From NCBI GenBank assembly GCA_027312225.1, contig DAICXK010000007.1, forward strand, positions 1 through 48,318: a DNA stretch of 48,318 nt, read 5' to 3'. Below the pieces are notes generated by a model. That model saw only the letters and a list, made by a program, of their open reading frames with translations. It was not told where the DNA came from and searched no databases. Position numbers and translations under genes: made by a program. The DNA is from Candidatus Saccharimonadota bacterium. Lineage in GTDB: Bacteria > Patescibacteriota > Saccharimonadia > Saccharimonadales > Saccharimonadaceae. Shown in pieces: positions 22,862-32,146 of this stretch. How positions within the stretch are numbered: the first letter of the stretch is position 1; the number at the start of each line of letters is the position of its first letter.

Positions 22862-24209
22862 GAATAATGCAAAAGAAGTCGTTGCGGGTAAAATACCACC
22901 GCAGAACCTGGACGCCGAAAAAAGTCTTATCGGCGCTGTTTTGATTGACGAAGAAGTTCTAGCGGACGTTTCCGAACATGTTCGTCCTGATGATTTCTAC
23001 GAAAAGCGTCACGGCGTTATTTTTGGCGGCATGATGCGCCTGTACGAAAAACACAAACCTGTCGATCTCTTAACCCTTACTGACGAGCTAAAAAAGAAGG
23101 ATGAACTTGATATTATTGGAGGTTCAGCCTACCTTAGCGAGCTGACCAATTATGTCCCGACTGCCGCTCATGCCGAAGCCTACGCCGAGCTTGTAGCGAC
23201 TGCTGCCGTCAGACGCCGTCTTATCAAAGCAAGTGCCGAAATTTCAGAAATGGGCTTTGACGAGGATACCTCAACGCAAGAGCTGCTGGAAAAGGCGGAG
23301 GCGGAACTATTCAGCGTCAGCGACCAATCACTCAAACAAGACCTCGTCAGCCTCGAAAGCATCCTAACAGAGAGCTTTGATCGCCTTGAAGAGCTCCATC
23401 GCAACAAGGGCGCTATCCGCGGTGTTCGCACGGGGTATCGTGATCTTGATAACATGACGGCAGGATTGCAGCGCAGTGACCTTATCATCCTCGCCGCTCG
23501 CCCAGCTATGGGTAAGACAACACTGGTAACGAACCTGGCGTATAACGTCGCGACGATCGCTAAACAGTCTGTTCTGTTCTTTAGCCTCGAGATGAGCAAA
23601 GAACAGCTGGTTGATCGTATGCTGGCCGATGCCAGTGGCGTCGATAGCTGGAATATCCGCACCGGTAATTTGTCTGACGACGATTTTTCAAAACTATCCG
23701 AAGCGATGGGCGAGATGGCCGAAGCGCCAATTTATATTGACGACACGCCAGGTCTCAGTGTACTTGAAATGCGCACCAAAGCCCGTCGCCAGGCACATGA
23801 GGCACCGCTCGGGCTTATTATCGTCGACTATCTGCAGCTGATGCAGGCCAGTGGCCGCAGCGACGGCAACCGTGTTCAAGAGGTCTCAGAAATCAGTCGC
23901 GGTCTGAAATTGATTGCCAGGGAGTTGAATGTCCCAGTTATTGCGCTGAGTCAGTTGTCGCGTAGTGTCGAAAGCCGTAGCCCGCAGATCCCGCAGCTAG
24001 CTGATCTCCGCGAGTCGGGGTCGATCGAGCAAGACGCCGACATCGTCATGTTTATTTACCGCGAAGCGTATTATAATCCCGAAACTGAACGCGAAAATAT
24101 TACTGACCTGATTATCGCCAAGCACCGTAATGGCCCGACTGGCAAGGTTGAATTATACTTCCACCCAGAGCGGTTGCGCTTTATGTCTCTCGACAAGCGA
24201 CACGACTAA
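22854..24209 (+). CDS. dnaB: Replicative DNA helicase DnaB
   Basis: The 451-residue protein has the N-terminal helicase-loader interacting domain (PPQNLDAEKSLIGAVL, then DDFYEKRHGVIF) and the RecA-like motor with Walker A ARPAMGKT (215-222), Walker B LIIVDYLQLM and the arginine-finger region. It unwinds DNA ahead of the replication fork as a hexamer. The start is GTG at 22854 inside the dnaX frame, with GGAG seven bases upstream, so translation is coupled to dnaX. No intein is present at the usual P-loop insertion site. Confidence 0.97.
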   Translation: MPKNNAKEVVAGKIPPQNLDAEKSLIGAVLIDEEVLADVSEHVRPDDFYEKRHGVIFGGMMRLYEKHKPVDLLTLTDELKKKDELDIIGGSAYLSELTNYVPTAAHAEAYAELVATAAVRRRLIKASAEISEMGFDEDTSTQELLEKAEAELFSVSDQSLKQDLVSLESILTESFDRLEELHRNKGAIRGVRTGYRDLDNMTAGLQRSDLIILAARPAMGKTTLVTNLAYNVATIAKQSVLFFSLEMSKEQLVDRMLADASGVDSWNIRTGNLSDDDFSKLSEAMGEMAEAPIYIDDTPGLSVLEMRTKARRQAHEAPLGLIIVDYLQLMQASGRSDGNRVQEVSEISRGLKLIARELNVPVIALSQLSRSVESRSPQIPQLADLRESGSIEQDADIVMFIYREAYYNPETERENITDLIIAKHRNGPTGKVELYFHPERLRFMSLDKRHD

Positions 24210-24236
24210 TCGTGATACAATAGTAGGCATAGCTTT

Positions 24237-25649
24237 ATGAGCAAAATTGATATCACATCTTCGTTCTTGTACCGACGACGGTACTGGATAGGGCACTCGC
24301 TGATTGCGATTGCTCTTATTAGCCTCATTAGTGTATCGGCGTTTCTCATCCCTAGCGGCCTGACCGAGCAGGCACACGCCAGCATTGTCACGAGCAGTCA
24401 ATTAGATATATCTCAGATGTGGCGCACTGCACCACTTGATGCTCCGTTTTACCTTGCGCAGCATGCCGTATTATCAATCTTTGGTGTCAGTCTCCTTGGT
24501 GTCAAACTTCTCTCAATTATCCTTGGGCTCATTACTGCGTTTTGTATGATTCTTCTGTTGCGCCACTGGTTTAGCCACGGTATTGCCGTCCTTGCATCGC
24601 TCCTTGCTGTCACAACGGGGCAATTTCTATTCCTGACACAGCAGGGAACAGTGAGTGTTCTCTATCTGTTTTGGCCTGTTGTTCTTTTGCTGCTTGCGAC
24701 CCTTGTTGCAAAACGCACCAAGTTTCACGGTGTCTGGAAGATACTATTCTTCCTGTGTGCAGCCCTTAGCCTTTATACACCGCTGAGTATTTACGTTCTT
24801 ATCGCGCTTGGCAGTGCCATTATGCTGCACCCGCACCTACGTTACATCGTCAAAAAACTGCCGCGTGTCCGCTTGGCCGTTGCTGCTGGCATCGGTCTTG
24901 TTATCTTGACACCCTTGATTATGACTATCGTCGCTAATCCTTCGGTTGCCTTACGGCTACTTGGCATCCCGAGCGAGTGGCCACCATCACTCCTTGCTAA
25001 CCTACACGAACTCGCAGGGCACTATTTTGGCTTCTTGTCTCTTGGCAGCCAGAGTATCATGTTACCAGTGTTTGGATTTGGCTCAATGCTCATCATCTTG
25101 TATGGGCTCTACCAGTCAATTCGCACCTTTGAAACGGTACAAAGCTATGTCATCTTAGCGTGGATCGTTCTTCTTTTCCCGGTACTCGTTATTAACCCAG
25201 GCTTTACCAGTATCATGTTTGTGCCGTTGCTTCTCCTGCTCGCAACAGGGCTAGAGCGGATTCTTGGCACGTGGTATGGTATATTCCCGTACAACCCCTA
25301 CGCCCGGGTCGCAGGACTCATTCCGCTGGTTGTACTCGTTGGCGGACTAGTTCTTTTCGGCCTGGAACGCTACGGATATGGATACCGCTATGCACCAGAG
25401 ATTGTGCAGAATTTTTCACATGACGCATTGATTATCCCCAAGGTTCCAACACTTGTCGTCTCAGACGAAGAGCGACCTCTCTTTGAAGCCGTCGCACGCT
25501 TTAATGGCGACTTCAAGGTGGTAACAAGCGCCCCAGATTCTGGTTCATATGCTGTGACCGCCAAGGCGTATAATGGCAAGAAAATTCCATATCAACTCGT
25601 GACAACAAGTGCCAACAACAACGCTGCTCGCTTTTATATCTATAAATAG
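24237..25649 (+). CDS. Polytopic membrane protein, GT-C glycosyltransferase-like
   Basis: The 470-residue protein has about ten to eleven membrane spans. Near the N-terminus, after the first span, it carries a loop with LDAPFYLAQHAVLSIFG, like the catalytic first loop of PMT/ArnT-type GT-C transferases, where an acidic residue before P-x-Y is essential. The C-terminal 90 residues are soluble and extracytoplasmic. Such enzymes transfer sugars from polyprenyl-phosphate donors to proteins or lipids outside the membrane. The gene starts 27 bases after dnaB, with TACAAT just upstream as candidate -10 box. Substrate unknown. Confidence 0.7.
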   Translation: MSKIDITSSFLYRRRYWIGHSLIAIALISLISVSAFLIPSGLTEQAHASIVTSSQLDISQMWRTAPLDAPFYLAQHAVLSIFGVSLLGVKLLSIILGLITAFCMILLLRHWFSHGIAVLASLLAVTTGQFLFLTQQGTVSVLYLFWPVVLLLLATLVAKRTKFHGVWKILFFLCAALSLYTPLSIYVLIALGSAIMLHPHLRYIVKKLPRVRLAVAAGIGLVILTPLIMTIVANPSVALRLLGIPSEWPPSLLANLHELAGHYFGFLSLGSQSIMLPVFGFGSMLIILYGLYQSIRTFETVQSYVILAWIVLLFPVLVINPGFTSIMFVPLLLLLATGLERILGTWYGIFPYNPYARVAGLIPLVVLVGGLVLFGLERYGYGYRYAPEIVQNFSHDALIIPKVPTLVVSDEERPLFEAVARFNGDFKVVTSAPDSGSYAVTAKAYNGKKIPYQLVTTSANNNAARFYIYK

Positions 25650-25707
25650 ATAGGTAAAAGTGGTATAATCATTCTATTGAAATTGCACAAAATAGAGGAG
25701 AGTAGAC

Positions 25708-25998
25708 ATGGCATTCGACCAAGTAAAAATGTTGGCTAAATTACAAAAAGCTCAAAAAGATCTTAAAAAAGAAATTATCGAAGTTGTCGCTGGTGACGGG
25801 GCTGTTACCGTTCAGATTACTGGTGAGCTGAAGATTAAGAGTGTCAAGCTAGATCCTGAACTCATTGACTTTGAAGACGTCGAGGAACTCGAACACTGGA
25901 TCGAGATTGCCGTTCGCGACGGTCTTGCCAAGGCACAAGAAGTTGCTGCTGAGAAAATGAAGCCACTCATGGGTGGTCTCGGTAACCTAGGACTATAG
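25708..25998 (+). CDS. ybaB: YbaB/EbfC nucleoid-associated protein
   Basis: The 96-residue protein fits YbaB: an N-terminal helix, a central beta segment (VVAGDGAVTVQITGELKIKSVKLDPEL) and a C-terminal helix ending in GGLGNLGL. It binds DNA as a dimer and is usually encoded next to dnaX and recR; here recR follows after ten bases. GGAGAG precedes the ATG, and TGG-TATAAT about 45 bases upstream is a likely extended -10 promoter. Confidence 0.95.
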   Translation: MAFDQVKMLAKLQKAQKDLKKEIIEVVAGDGAVTVQITGELKIKSVKLDPELIDFEDVEELEHWIEIAVRDGLAKAQEVAAEKMKPLMGGLGNLGL

Positions 25999-26008
25999 GA
26001 AGCAAACC

Positions 26009-26623
26009 TTGGCCCAGTTGCTCCCCAAGGCACTTCTCAGTGCTATCGACGAGCTCGGCAAGCTGCCGGGCGTAGGAGTGCGCACCGCCGAGCGATACGC
26101 GTACTTTCTTTTGCGTGCTGGCGGTACCACTAACCAAAAACTCGCCTCGGCAATCAGTGAGTTGCAAAGCGGCGTCAGGCATTGTCCCGTCACGTTCGCT
26201 CTCATTGACGCAGACGAAGAGGTATCCTCGCTGTACAGTGACCCGACACGCGACAAATCGCTCATTGCCGTCGTTGAAGAGCCGCTCGATATCATTGCCC
26301 TCGAGAGAACAGGGCAATTTAAGGGCACCTACCACGTGCTGGGCGGAGCAATTTCGCCAATCGACGGTATTGGCCCAGAGCAACTGCACATCCCTGAATT
26401 GCTTGATCGTATCAAGAAGGATGCCGTCGAAGAGCTTATTATTGCGACAAATGCCAGTGTCGAGGGCGAATCAACAGCGCTGTTCTTGCAGCGTTATCTC
26501 AAAGACAAGAATATTGATGTCAAAATGAGTCGTCTGGCACGCGGTATCCCCGTTGGGGTCGACCTCGAATACGCCGATCAAATCACCCTCAGCCACGCGC
26601 TTGAGGGCAGGAGAACCTTATAA
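26009..26623 (+). CDS. recR: Recombination protein RecR without an intact zinc finger
   Basis: The 204-residue protein is normal in length and in its helix-hairpin-helix (LPGVGVRTAERYAYFLL) and TOPRIM parts (IAVVEEPLDIIALERTGQFKG, and LIIATNASVEGESTALFL). The zinc finger between them is degenerate: where family members have four cysteines, this one keeps a single Cys (RHCPVTFALIDADEEVSS). RecR acts with RecO/RecF in gap repair. The start is TTG at 26009 with AGGA eight bases upstream, because no other start fits the family alignment. Confidence 0.93.
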   Translation: MAQLLPKALLSAIDELGKLPGVGVRTAERYAYFLLRAGGTTNQKLASAISELQSGVRHCPVTFALIDADEEVSSLYSDPTRDKSLIAVVEEPLDIIALERTGQFKGTYHVLGGAISPIDGIGPEQLHIPELLDRIKKDAVEELIIATNASVEGESTALFLQRYLKDKNIDVKMSRLARGIPVGVDLEYADQITLSHALEGRRTL

Positions 26624-27612
26624 TGCAAGAATCTGCCCAACTTATAAACGATGCTCAGAAAATTATTGTCATCCAAGCCGAAAATCCTGATGGCGATAGC
26701 CTGGGTAGCTCGTTGGCACTTGAGGAGATTCTCGGTGATTTAGGTAAAGATGTCGTACTGTACTGCCCGGTCGAGATTCCAAAGTATATGCGGTATATCA
26801 ACGGCTGGGACAGGGTAGTTGCTGACTTTGATACTACATCCGATCTTGCCGTTATCGTGGACACGACAGCCGATGTGCTACTTTCAAAGGTACTTGAGAC
26901 ACCCAGTGTCCGTCACTTTCTAGAAAGTCACCCCGTACTCGTTATCGACCACCATACGACCGAACCAACCTTGTCGTTTGACCATACATTACTCACCGCA
27001 GATGCGGTTGCAACAAGTCATGTGGTATATGACCTTGCTATTAGCGCTGACTGGGCTATCAATACTCAGGCTGCTGAAGACATGATGATTGCCCTCATGA
27101 GTGATAGTCTGGGACTCACCACGCCAAACGTGACACCAGAAACATTCCATTTTGCTGGTAACCTCGCGGCTCTCGGTGCCAGTAATAATATCATTGAAGA
27201 GCGTCGCCGTGAATTTATGAAAAAGTCGCCAGAAATCTTGGCATACAAGGGTGAATTGATTCGAAAGATTGAATATTTATTGGACGGCAAGCTCGCACTC
27301 GTGCATGTACCATGGGATGAGATCGAGAAATACAGCGACGCGTATAACCCAGGGGCACTGATTGGCGACGAGCTCCGCCTTGTTGAGAACGTTGCGCTCA
27401 GCGTCGTCATCAAAACGTATCCCGACGGCAAGGTGACAGGGCGCCTGCGCGGCAACCTACCAATTGCCGAGGCGGTGGCTGGCTATTTTGGCGGCGGCGG
27501 ACATGCGTATGCAGCGGGCTTTCGCGTGTACGAACAATATGACACAATAGTCTCAGAACTCGTTACTGCAACTAATAAAGCACTTCAAGAATATGACTCT
27601 ACGACTTCATAA
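26623..27612 (+). CDS. DHH/DHHA1 phosphoesterase (NrnA-like) with altered motif I
   Basis: The 329-residue protein has motif I NPDGDSLGS (21-29), motif II aspartate D80 in IVDTTAD, motif III DHH (109-111) and a C-terminal DHHA1 domain with GGGGHAYAAGF (about 290-300). Relatives degrade short RNAs or cyclic dinucleotide products (NrnA, GdpP-type). The metal-binding His that normally stands three residues before the motif I Pro is Ala here (A19). Its ATG shares one base with the recR stop, and its end overlaps cysS by 20 bases, so the four genes ybaB-recR-DHH-cysS form a coupled operon. Confidence 0.88.
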   Translation: MQESAQLINDAQKIIVIQAENPDGDSLGSSLALEEILGDLGKDVVLYCPVEIPKYMRYINGWDRVVADFDTTSDLAVIVDTTADVLLSKVLETPSVRHFLESHPVLVIDHHTTEPTLSFDHTLLTADAVATSHVVYDLAISADWAINTQAAEDMMIALMSDSLGLTTPNVTPETFHFAGNLAALGASNNIIEERRREFMKKSPEILAYKGELIRKIEYLLDGKLALVHVPWDEIEKYSDAYNPGALIGDELRLVENVALSVVIKTYPDGKVTGRLRGNLPIAEAVAGYFGGGGHAYAAGFRVYEQYDTIVSELVTATNKALQEYDSTTS

Positions 27613-29041
27613 CACGCTCACAAAAAACATCGACACGCTCGTGCCCCTTGCCGGAGATGCCGTTCGTATGTACAGCTGTGGGCCAACCGTGTATGATCAT
27701 GCGCACATCGGCAATCTGAGCGCTTTTGTCATGGCCGATACCCTACGGCGAGTTGTCAGCGCAAACGGATACTCGGTGACCCATGTGATGAACTTTACAG
27801 ACATTGACGATAAGACAATCAGGCGCAGCCGTGCAGAATATCCGGAAATGGAGCCGCTGGAGGCGCTGCGCGCTTCAACACAGGTTTACACGGATATTTT
27901 TCTTGAAGACATGAAAGCAATAGGCAATGACGTCGATGCCCTGACTTTTATTCGTGCCGCTGATGATGCAACAATAGAGGGTATGCGCCAACTGATCACC
28001 ACATTGCATGATCAAGGTTTTGCCTACATTGCCGAAGACGGAATATACTTTTCTATTGAAGCCTATCAAGCGTCAGGCAAAACTTACGGCCAACTTGTTG
28101 AGATTACTGCCAACAACACCAGCGCCGCACGTATTGCCAACGATGAGTACGATAAAGAGTCTGTTCACGATTTTGCACTTTGGAAAGCAGAGAAACCAGG
28201 CGAACCAGCTTGGGATTTCGACCTTGGCGGCCATCAGCTTCGCGGACGACCCGGTTGGCACATCGAGTGCTCGGTGATGAGCCAGCAAGGCCTTGGCCTG
28301 CCATTCGATATCCACACTGGCGGCATTGATTTAGCGTTTCCTCATCACGAGAACGAGATAGCCCAAAGTACTGCCGGAAGCGACAATCCGACATATGCCT
28401 CGTTATTCGTCCATAACGAACACATCCTTGTCGATGGCAGAAAAATGAGTAAGAGCCTTGGCAACTTTTACACCCTCAAAGATCTTAGAGACAGAGGTGT
28501 TGATCCTCTTGCATTCCGATTGCTTGTCTTGCAGTCCCACTATCGCAGCCAGACTAATTTCAGCTTTGATAATGTCGAAGCTGCCACGAACCGCTTGCGC
28601 AATTGGCGTGCCGTCGCCGTCCTGAGGCATCAGATTCACGGAACGATCCGGGACAAGAAAAGTACCGACGACGATATCCACTCACCGCTCGCTGCCAAGC
28701 AAGCCATTATAGAGGCGCTGTCTGCAGACCTCGACACCCCTACGGCACTCCGTATCATTGATGAAACATTCGACGCACTTCCTCTTGGTAATATCGACCT
28801 CATCCACCATGGCTCGCTGACAAGCCTCATCGAGGCAATCGATCAGGTGCTTGGCCTCGAGCTCATCGCATCAACCCCCGACATTGACGAGGATGCCAAG
28901 CGTCTTATTATCGAACGTGAGCGCGCCAGGGACGCCAAAGACTGGCCACGATCAGATGCACTCCGAGATCAACTGCAGCGCGAATATAACATCTCCCTTC
29001 GTGACACCGCGCACGGCAGCATTTGGGCGCATAGTTCTTAA
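27593..29041 (+). CDS. cysS: Cysteinyl-tRNA synthetase
   Basis: The 482-residue class I synthetase has the signature HIGN (38-41) and KMSKS (284-288). The zinc ligands that recognise cysteine are conserved: C29, C226, H251 and E255. The anticodon-binding C-terminal region contains RERARDAKDWPRSDALRDQL. It charges tRNA-Cys in the cytosol. It overlaps the upstream phosphoesterase by 20 bases and is closed by a strong terminator. Confidence 0.97.
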   Translation: MTLRLHNTLTKNIDTLVPLAGDAVRMYSCGPTVYDHAHIGNLSAFVMADTLRRVVSANGYSVTHVMNFTDIDDKTIRRSRAEYPEMEPLEALRASTQVYTDIFLEDMKAIGNDVDALTFIRAADDATIEGMRQLITTLHDQGFAYIAEDGIYFSIEAYQASGKTYGQLVEITANNTSAARIANDEYDKESVHDFALWKAEKPGEPAWDFDLGGHQLRGRPGWHIECSVMSQQGLGLPFDIHTGGIDLAFPHHENEIAQSTAGSDNPTYASLFVHNEHILVDGRKMSKSLGNFYTLKDLRDRGVDPLAFRLLVLQSHYRSQTNFSFDNVEAATNRLRNWRAVAVLRHQIHGTIRDKKSTDDDIHSPLAAKQAIIEALSADLDTPTALRIIDETFDALPLGNIDLIHHGSLTSLIEAIDQVLGLELIASTPDIDEDAKRLIIERERARDAKDWPRSDALRDQLQREYNISLRDTAHGSIWAHSS

Positions 29042-29066
29042 AAAGAGACCTGCACGGTCTCTTTTT
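29041..29066. terminator. Bidirectional terminator between cysS and the AI-2E family gene
   Basis: AAAAGAGACC (29041-29050) pairs with GGTCTCTTTT (29056-29065) around a five-base loop. A and T tracts on both sides suit termination from either direction. Confidence 0.85.
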
Positions 29067-29083
29067 AAGAGTGTTTCCTGATG

Positions 29084-30220
29084 TTATACTTCGTCACCCT
29101 GTAATTTCTTTACGAGCTTGGCAATCGGCTTTTTACTTTGTTCACGCATATCACGTGCTTTTGCAAGATAATATTCAATCAACACGCGGACACAGCCGGC
29201 AATAGGGATGGCGATAATACCACCGACAACACCAAACACATAGATGCCAATAGTAACCGATGCAAGAACGGCAAGTGCTGAAAGATCAATCTTCTTGGCC
29301 TGGATATGAGGTGAGATGAAATTATTTTCGACCTGTTGATAGACCACAAAGTAGACGGCGTAAATAATACCGGCAGGGATGTTATTGAACAACAGCAAGA
29401 GCGTCACAATGGTACCGCCGATCATCGCACCAAACATTGGGATTAACGACAAGACGAATGTAATTGCTGCAGTTGGCATCGCGAGATTGGCGGGAACCTC
29501 AGGAATAAAGACACTTAACAAGAAAACTGCGAGTGCCGCCGCAGTCGCACCAATTGCCGACACCGTCAGCTGACCTGTCACATATCCCGTCACCACACCA
29601 TACATACGATCAACCAACATCTTGTGGCGTTTCATGCGATCGTTATCTTGGTAGATACTGAGCCACTTTCGGCGCCATGCAGGGCCCTCGACAAGCATCA
29701 AAAAGGTAAGTACTAGCACTAGAATCGAGGCCGTGACAAAACCAAAGAACGAACCGACGCCGCTAACAAACCCTTGGCCGATGCCCGCGGCCCACGACGA
29801 TGCATTCTGCTTGATTGACTCCATGGCAGTATCAACTTGCTCTTGCAGGTTATACTCCTCAATAAATCCACCGACACCTTGCCACTGCGATGTCACCGTC
29901 TCGACCATGGTCGGAATATTTTGCGCAAACTTTGCCGTCTGCTGGACGATTGGCGGGATAACAAACGCAACGACCCCTATAAGAATGGCAACGACCGCAA
30001 CATAAGAGAGAGCGGTTGCACCAACACGACTTTTACCGGGGAGCCACTTTGACAGGGCAGCTACCGGGACATTAAGTGCCATCGCCAAGAAAAATGATGT
30101 CCCCAGGATAATCAACGCGGTACGAGCACTGTAAATCGCAAGTGCAGCCAGCGCGAATCCAATCATAACTAACCAAAAGCGGACAAATGTTCGTGTATCT
30201 ATATCAATGCGTACTTTCAT
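29084..30220 (-). CDS. AI-2E family (PerM/YhhT-type) membrane permease
   Basis: The 378-residue protein has seven to eight membrane spans, with the amphipathic, Gln-rich central domain of this family (about 85-165) and the conserved PAGIIYAVYFVVYQQVENNFISPHIQ region followed by GIIAIPIAG. The family includes putative autoinducer-2 exporters and sodium/proton antiporters; substrate assignment by homology is weak. On the - strand TGC-TACAAT (box at 30227-30232) ends six bases from the ATG, so the transcript is probably leaderless. Confidence 0.9.
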   Translation of the reverse strand: MKVRIDIDTRTFVRFWLVMIGFALAALAIYSARTALIILGTSFFLAMALNVPVAALSKWLPGKSRVGATALSYVAVVAILIGVVAFVIPPIVQQTAKFAQNIPTMVETVTSQWQGVGGFIEEYNLQEQVDTAMESIKQNASSWAAGIGQGFVSGVGSFFGFVTASILVLVLTFLMLVEGPAWRRKWLSIYQDNDRMKRHKMLVDRMYGVVTGYVTGQLTVSAIGATAAALAVFLLSVFIPEVPANLAMPTAAITFVLSLIPMFGAMIGGTIVTLLLLFNNIPAGIIYAVYFVVYQQVENNFISPHIQAKKIDLSALAVLASVTIGIYVFGVVGGIIAIPIAGCVRVLIEYYLAKARDMREQSKKPIAKLVKKLQGDEV

Positions 30221-30262
30221 GTTGCCATTGTAGCATAATCATATGATATAGTAGGTGGCGAC
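30221..30262. promoter_or_regulatory. Divergent leaderless promoters
   Basis: The - strand box TACAAT lies six bases from the AI-2E permease start. On the + strand TGA-TATAGT ends ten bases before the transporter ATG at 30263. The AGGTGG between would be only a few bases from the ATG. The whole intergenic region is 42 bases. Confidence 0.55.
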
Positions 30263-30904
30263 ATGGAAAAGACATCGGCTCTACGCTACCGACATTTTGA
30301 TATTTTGCTCGCATTGTTCGTGGCATTACTACTGATTTCCAATATCGCCGCGACCAAGCTGCTCGCAATCGGTCCGTTTATTATGGATGGTGGTGCAATT
30401 CTTTTTCCGCTTACCTACATCATTGGCGATGTACTAGCTGAGGTATACGGCCTTAAGGCTGCTAAGCGGGCTATCTTTACGGCGTTTGGCGTGAGCGCAC
30501 TCGCGGCATTAACATTTCTGGCTGTTCAATACCTTCCCGGTGCACCCGAATACACTAACCAAGCAGCTTTCGAGGCAGTCCTTGGATTCGTACCACAAAT
30601 TGTCATCGCTAGCCTTGCTGCATTTTTGGCCGGTCAGTTTATTAACGCCTACGTTCTGATTAAAATCAAAGAAAAATGGGGTGAAAAACACCTCTGGGCG
30701 CGTCTCATTGGATCAACCATCGCAGGTCAATTTGTCGATACTATTATCTTTTGTACCATCGCGTTCTACGGCGTCATCACCGGCTGGTCATTTATCAACT
30801 ATGTTCTCGTTGGTGTTGCCTACAAGATTGCCGTGGAGATTATTCTTCTCCCTGTCACCTACCGGGTTGTCGCGATTATCAAGCGTCAAGAAACCGACGC
30901 GTAA
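30263..30904 (+). CDS. yhhQ: Queuosine precursor transporter (YhhQ/QPTR family)
   Basis: The 213-residue protein has six membrane spans. Its NIAATKLLAIGPFIMDGGAILFPLTYIIGDVLAEVYG region is the hallmark of the YhhQ (DUF165/VUT_1) family, and GQFVDTIIFCTIAF is a second conserved element. YhhQ proteins import preQ0, preQ1 or queuine. The next gene, convergent and overlapping by 19 bases, encodes the TGT that inserts such bases into tRNA, which supports this function. No preQ1 biosynthesis gene is in the window. Confidence 0.92.
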   Translation: MEKTSALRYRHFDILLALFVALLLISNIAATKLLAIGPFIMDGGAILFPLTYIIGDVLAEVYGLKAAKRAIFTAFGVSALAALTFLAVQYLPGAPEYTNQAAFEAVLGFVPQIVIASLAAFLAGQFINAYVLIKIKEKWGEKHLWARLIGSTIAGQFVDTIIFCTIAFYGVITGWSFINYVLVGVAYKIAVEIILLPVTYRVVAIIKRQETDA

Positions 30905-32094
30905 TACCGTTCCATCCAAGCTTTTTTGAAATCATGGAACGAGCCATCTTCGATGCTAGCACGGATACCGTCAACTAACTCAACAATAAACTGTTCGTTG
31001 TGGATGGTTGCCAAGGTGGACGCCAACATCTCCCCCGCGCGAAAGAGGTGGTGAAGGTAGGCAGCGGTATAGTTTTGGCACGTATAACACGCACATTCCT
31101 CTACAAGCGGTGCAAATTGTTCTTTATACTTGCGGTTTGTAATATTAACGCGTCCACGAGGGGTATACAGTGCACCGTTACGCGCCACGCGAGCAGGGGA
31201 AACACAGTCAAAGGTGTCAGCACCGTTCTCAATGCAATCAAATATGTCATTCGGCTCCGAGATGCCTAACATATGGCGAGGTTTATCCTCGGGCAACTCT
31301 TCGGCCATCCACCCAGTAATTGTCCCGATGTCCTCTTTTGTAAACGCCCCACCAAGACCAAAACCATCAAAGTCTTGCGCTGCCAAGAATCGCGAGCATT
31401 CACGGCGCAAATCTTCGTAGTTCGCCCCCTGCACGACGCCAAACAGTGCCTGGTAGGGCCGATGTGATCGCTCTGCGGTCAGACGCTTGTGTTCGGCAAG
31501 GCTGCGTAGCGCCCACGGATGAGTACGCCGCGTTAACGATTCTTCCTGATACGCACGCGAATGATGAAGCGTGGTCAGCTCGTCAAATGCAAAAATAATA
31601 TCCGCGCCCAATCCATGTTGGATCTGCATAGAGGTTTCGGCAGTCAAGCGGTGCGTACTGCCGTCAAGGTGTGATTTGAAATTAACGCCATCATCATCAA
31701 TCCAGGCCAATTTCTCCTTTTTACTGACGGGCGCATCGACTTCTTTGCCGACCATATCAATCACTTTCTTGAAGCCAACCCCCAGGCTCATTACCTGAAA
31801 CCCACCACTGTCGGTGAATATCGGCTTGTCCCAATTCATAAAAGCGTGTAGCCCGCCTGCGCGGTCGATAATGTCATATCCAGGGCGAAGATAGAGATGA
31901 TAAGCGTTAGCTAGCACCGCTTGCGCTCCCGTAGCCTTCAACTGCTCTGGTGTCAACGCCTTCAGGGTTGCCTGCGTACCAACGGGGATAAAGGCTGGCG
32001 TTTTAATCTCTCCATGAGGAGTGGTGATCACTCCCGTACGGGCATGAGTACCTGATAGCTTTGTGCCGACCGTAAAATAAAAAGGCTTCTTCAC
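30886..32094 (-). CDS. tgt: Queuine/preQ1 tRNA-ribosyltransferase (TGT)
   Basis: With a GTG start at 32092-32094 the product has 402 residues. It shows DSGGFQVMSL with the catalytic-site Asp, GGAFTKED, the nucleophile Asp in FDCVSPARVARNG, and the zinc site C-A-C-YTC plus HH in the C-terminal part. The usual CVMPTR reads CVSPAR. TGT swaps guanine 34 of GUN tRNAs for preQ1 or queuine. A longer frame to 32139 contains the -10 box TACACT (32102-32107 on the complement), which ends seven bases before the GTG, so the shorter leaderless start is preferred. It overlaps the transporter gene tail by 19 bases. Confidence 0.93.
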   Translation of the reverse strand: MKKPFYFTVGTKLSGTHARTGVITTPHGEIKTPAFIPVGTQATLKALTPEQLKATGAQAVLANAYHLYLRPGYDIIDRAGGLHAFMNWDKPIFTDSGGFQVMSLGVGFKKVIDMVGKEVDAPVSKKEKLAWIDDDGVNFKSHLDGSTHRLTAETSMQIQHGLGADIIFAFDELTTLHHSRAYQEESLTRRTHPWALRSLAEHKRLTAERSHRPYQALFGVVQGANYEDLRRECSRFLAAQDFDGFGLGGAFTKEDIGTITGWMAEELPEDKPRHMLGISEPNDIFDCIENGADTFDCVSPARVARNGALYTPRGRVNITNRKYKEQFAPLVEECACYTCQNYTAAYLHHLFRAGEMLASTLATIHNEQFIVELVDGIRASIEDGSFHDFKKAWMERYYASVS

Positions 32095-32146
32095 GCTACC
32101 TAGTGTATCACGAGACAAAGCATAAGAATAATATAACATAATCTTA

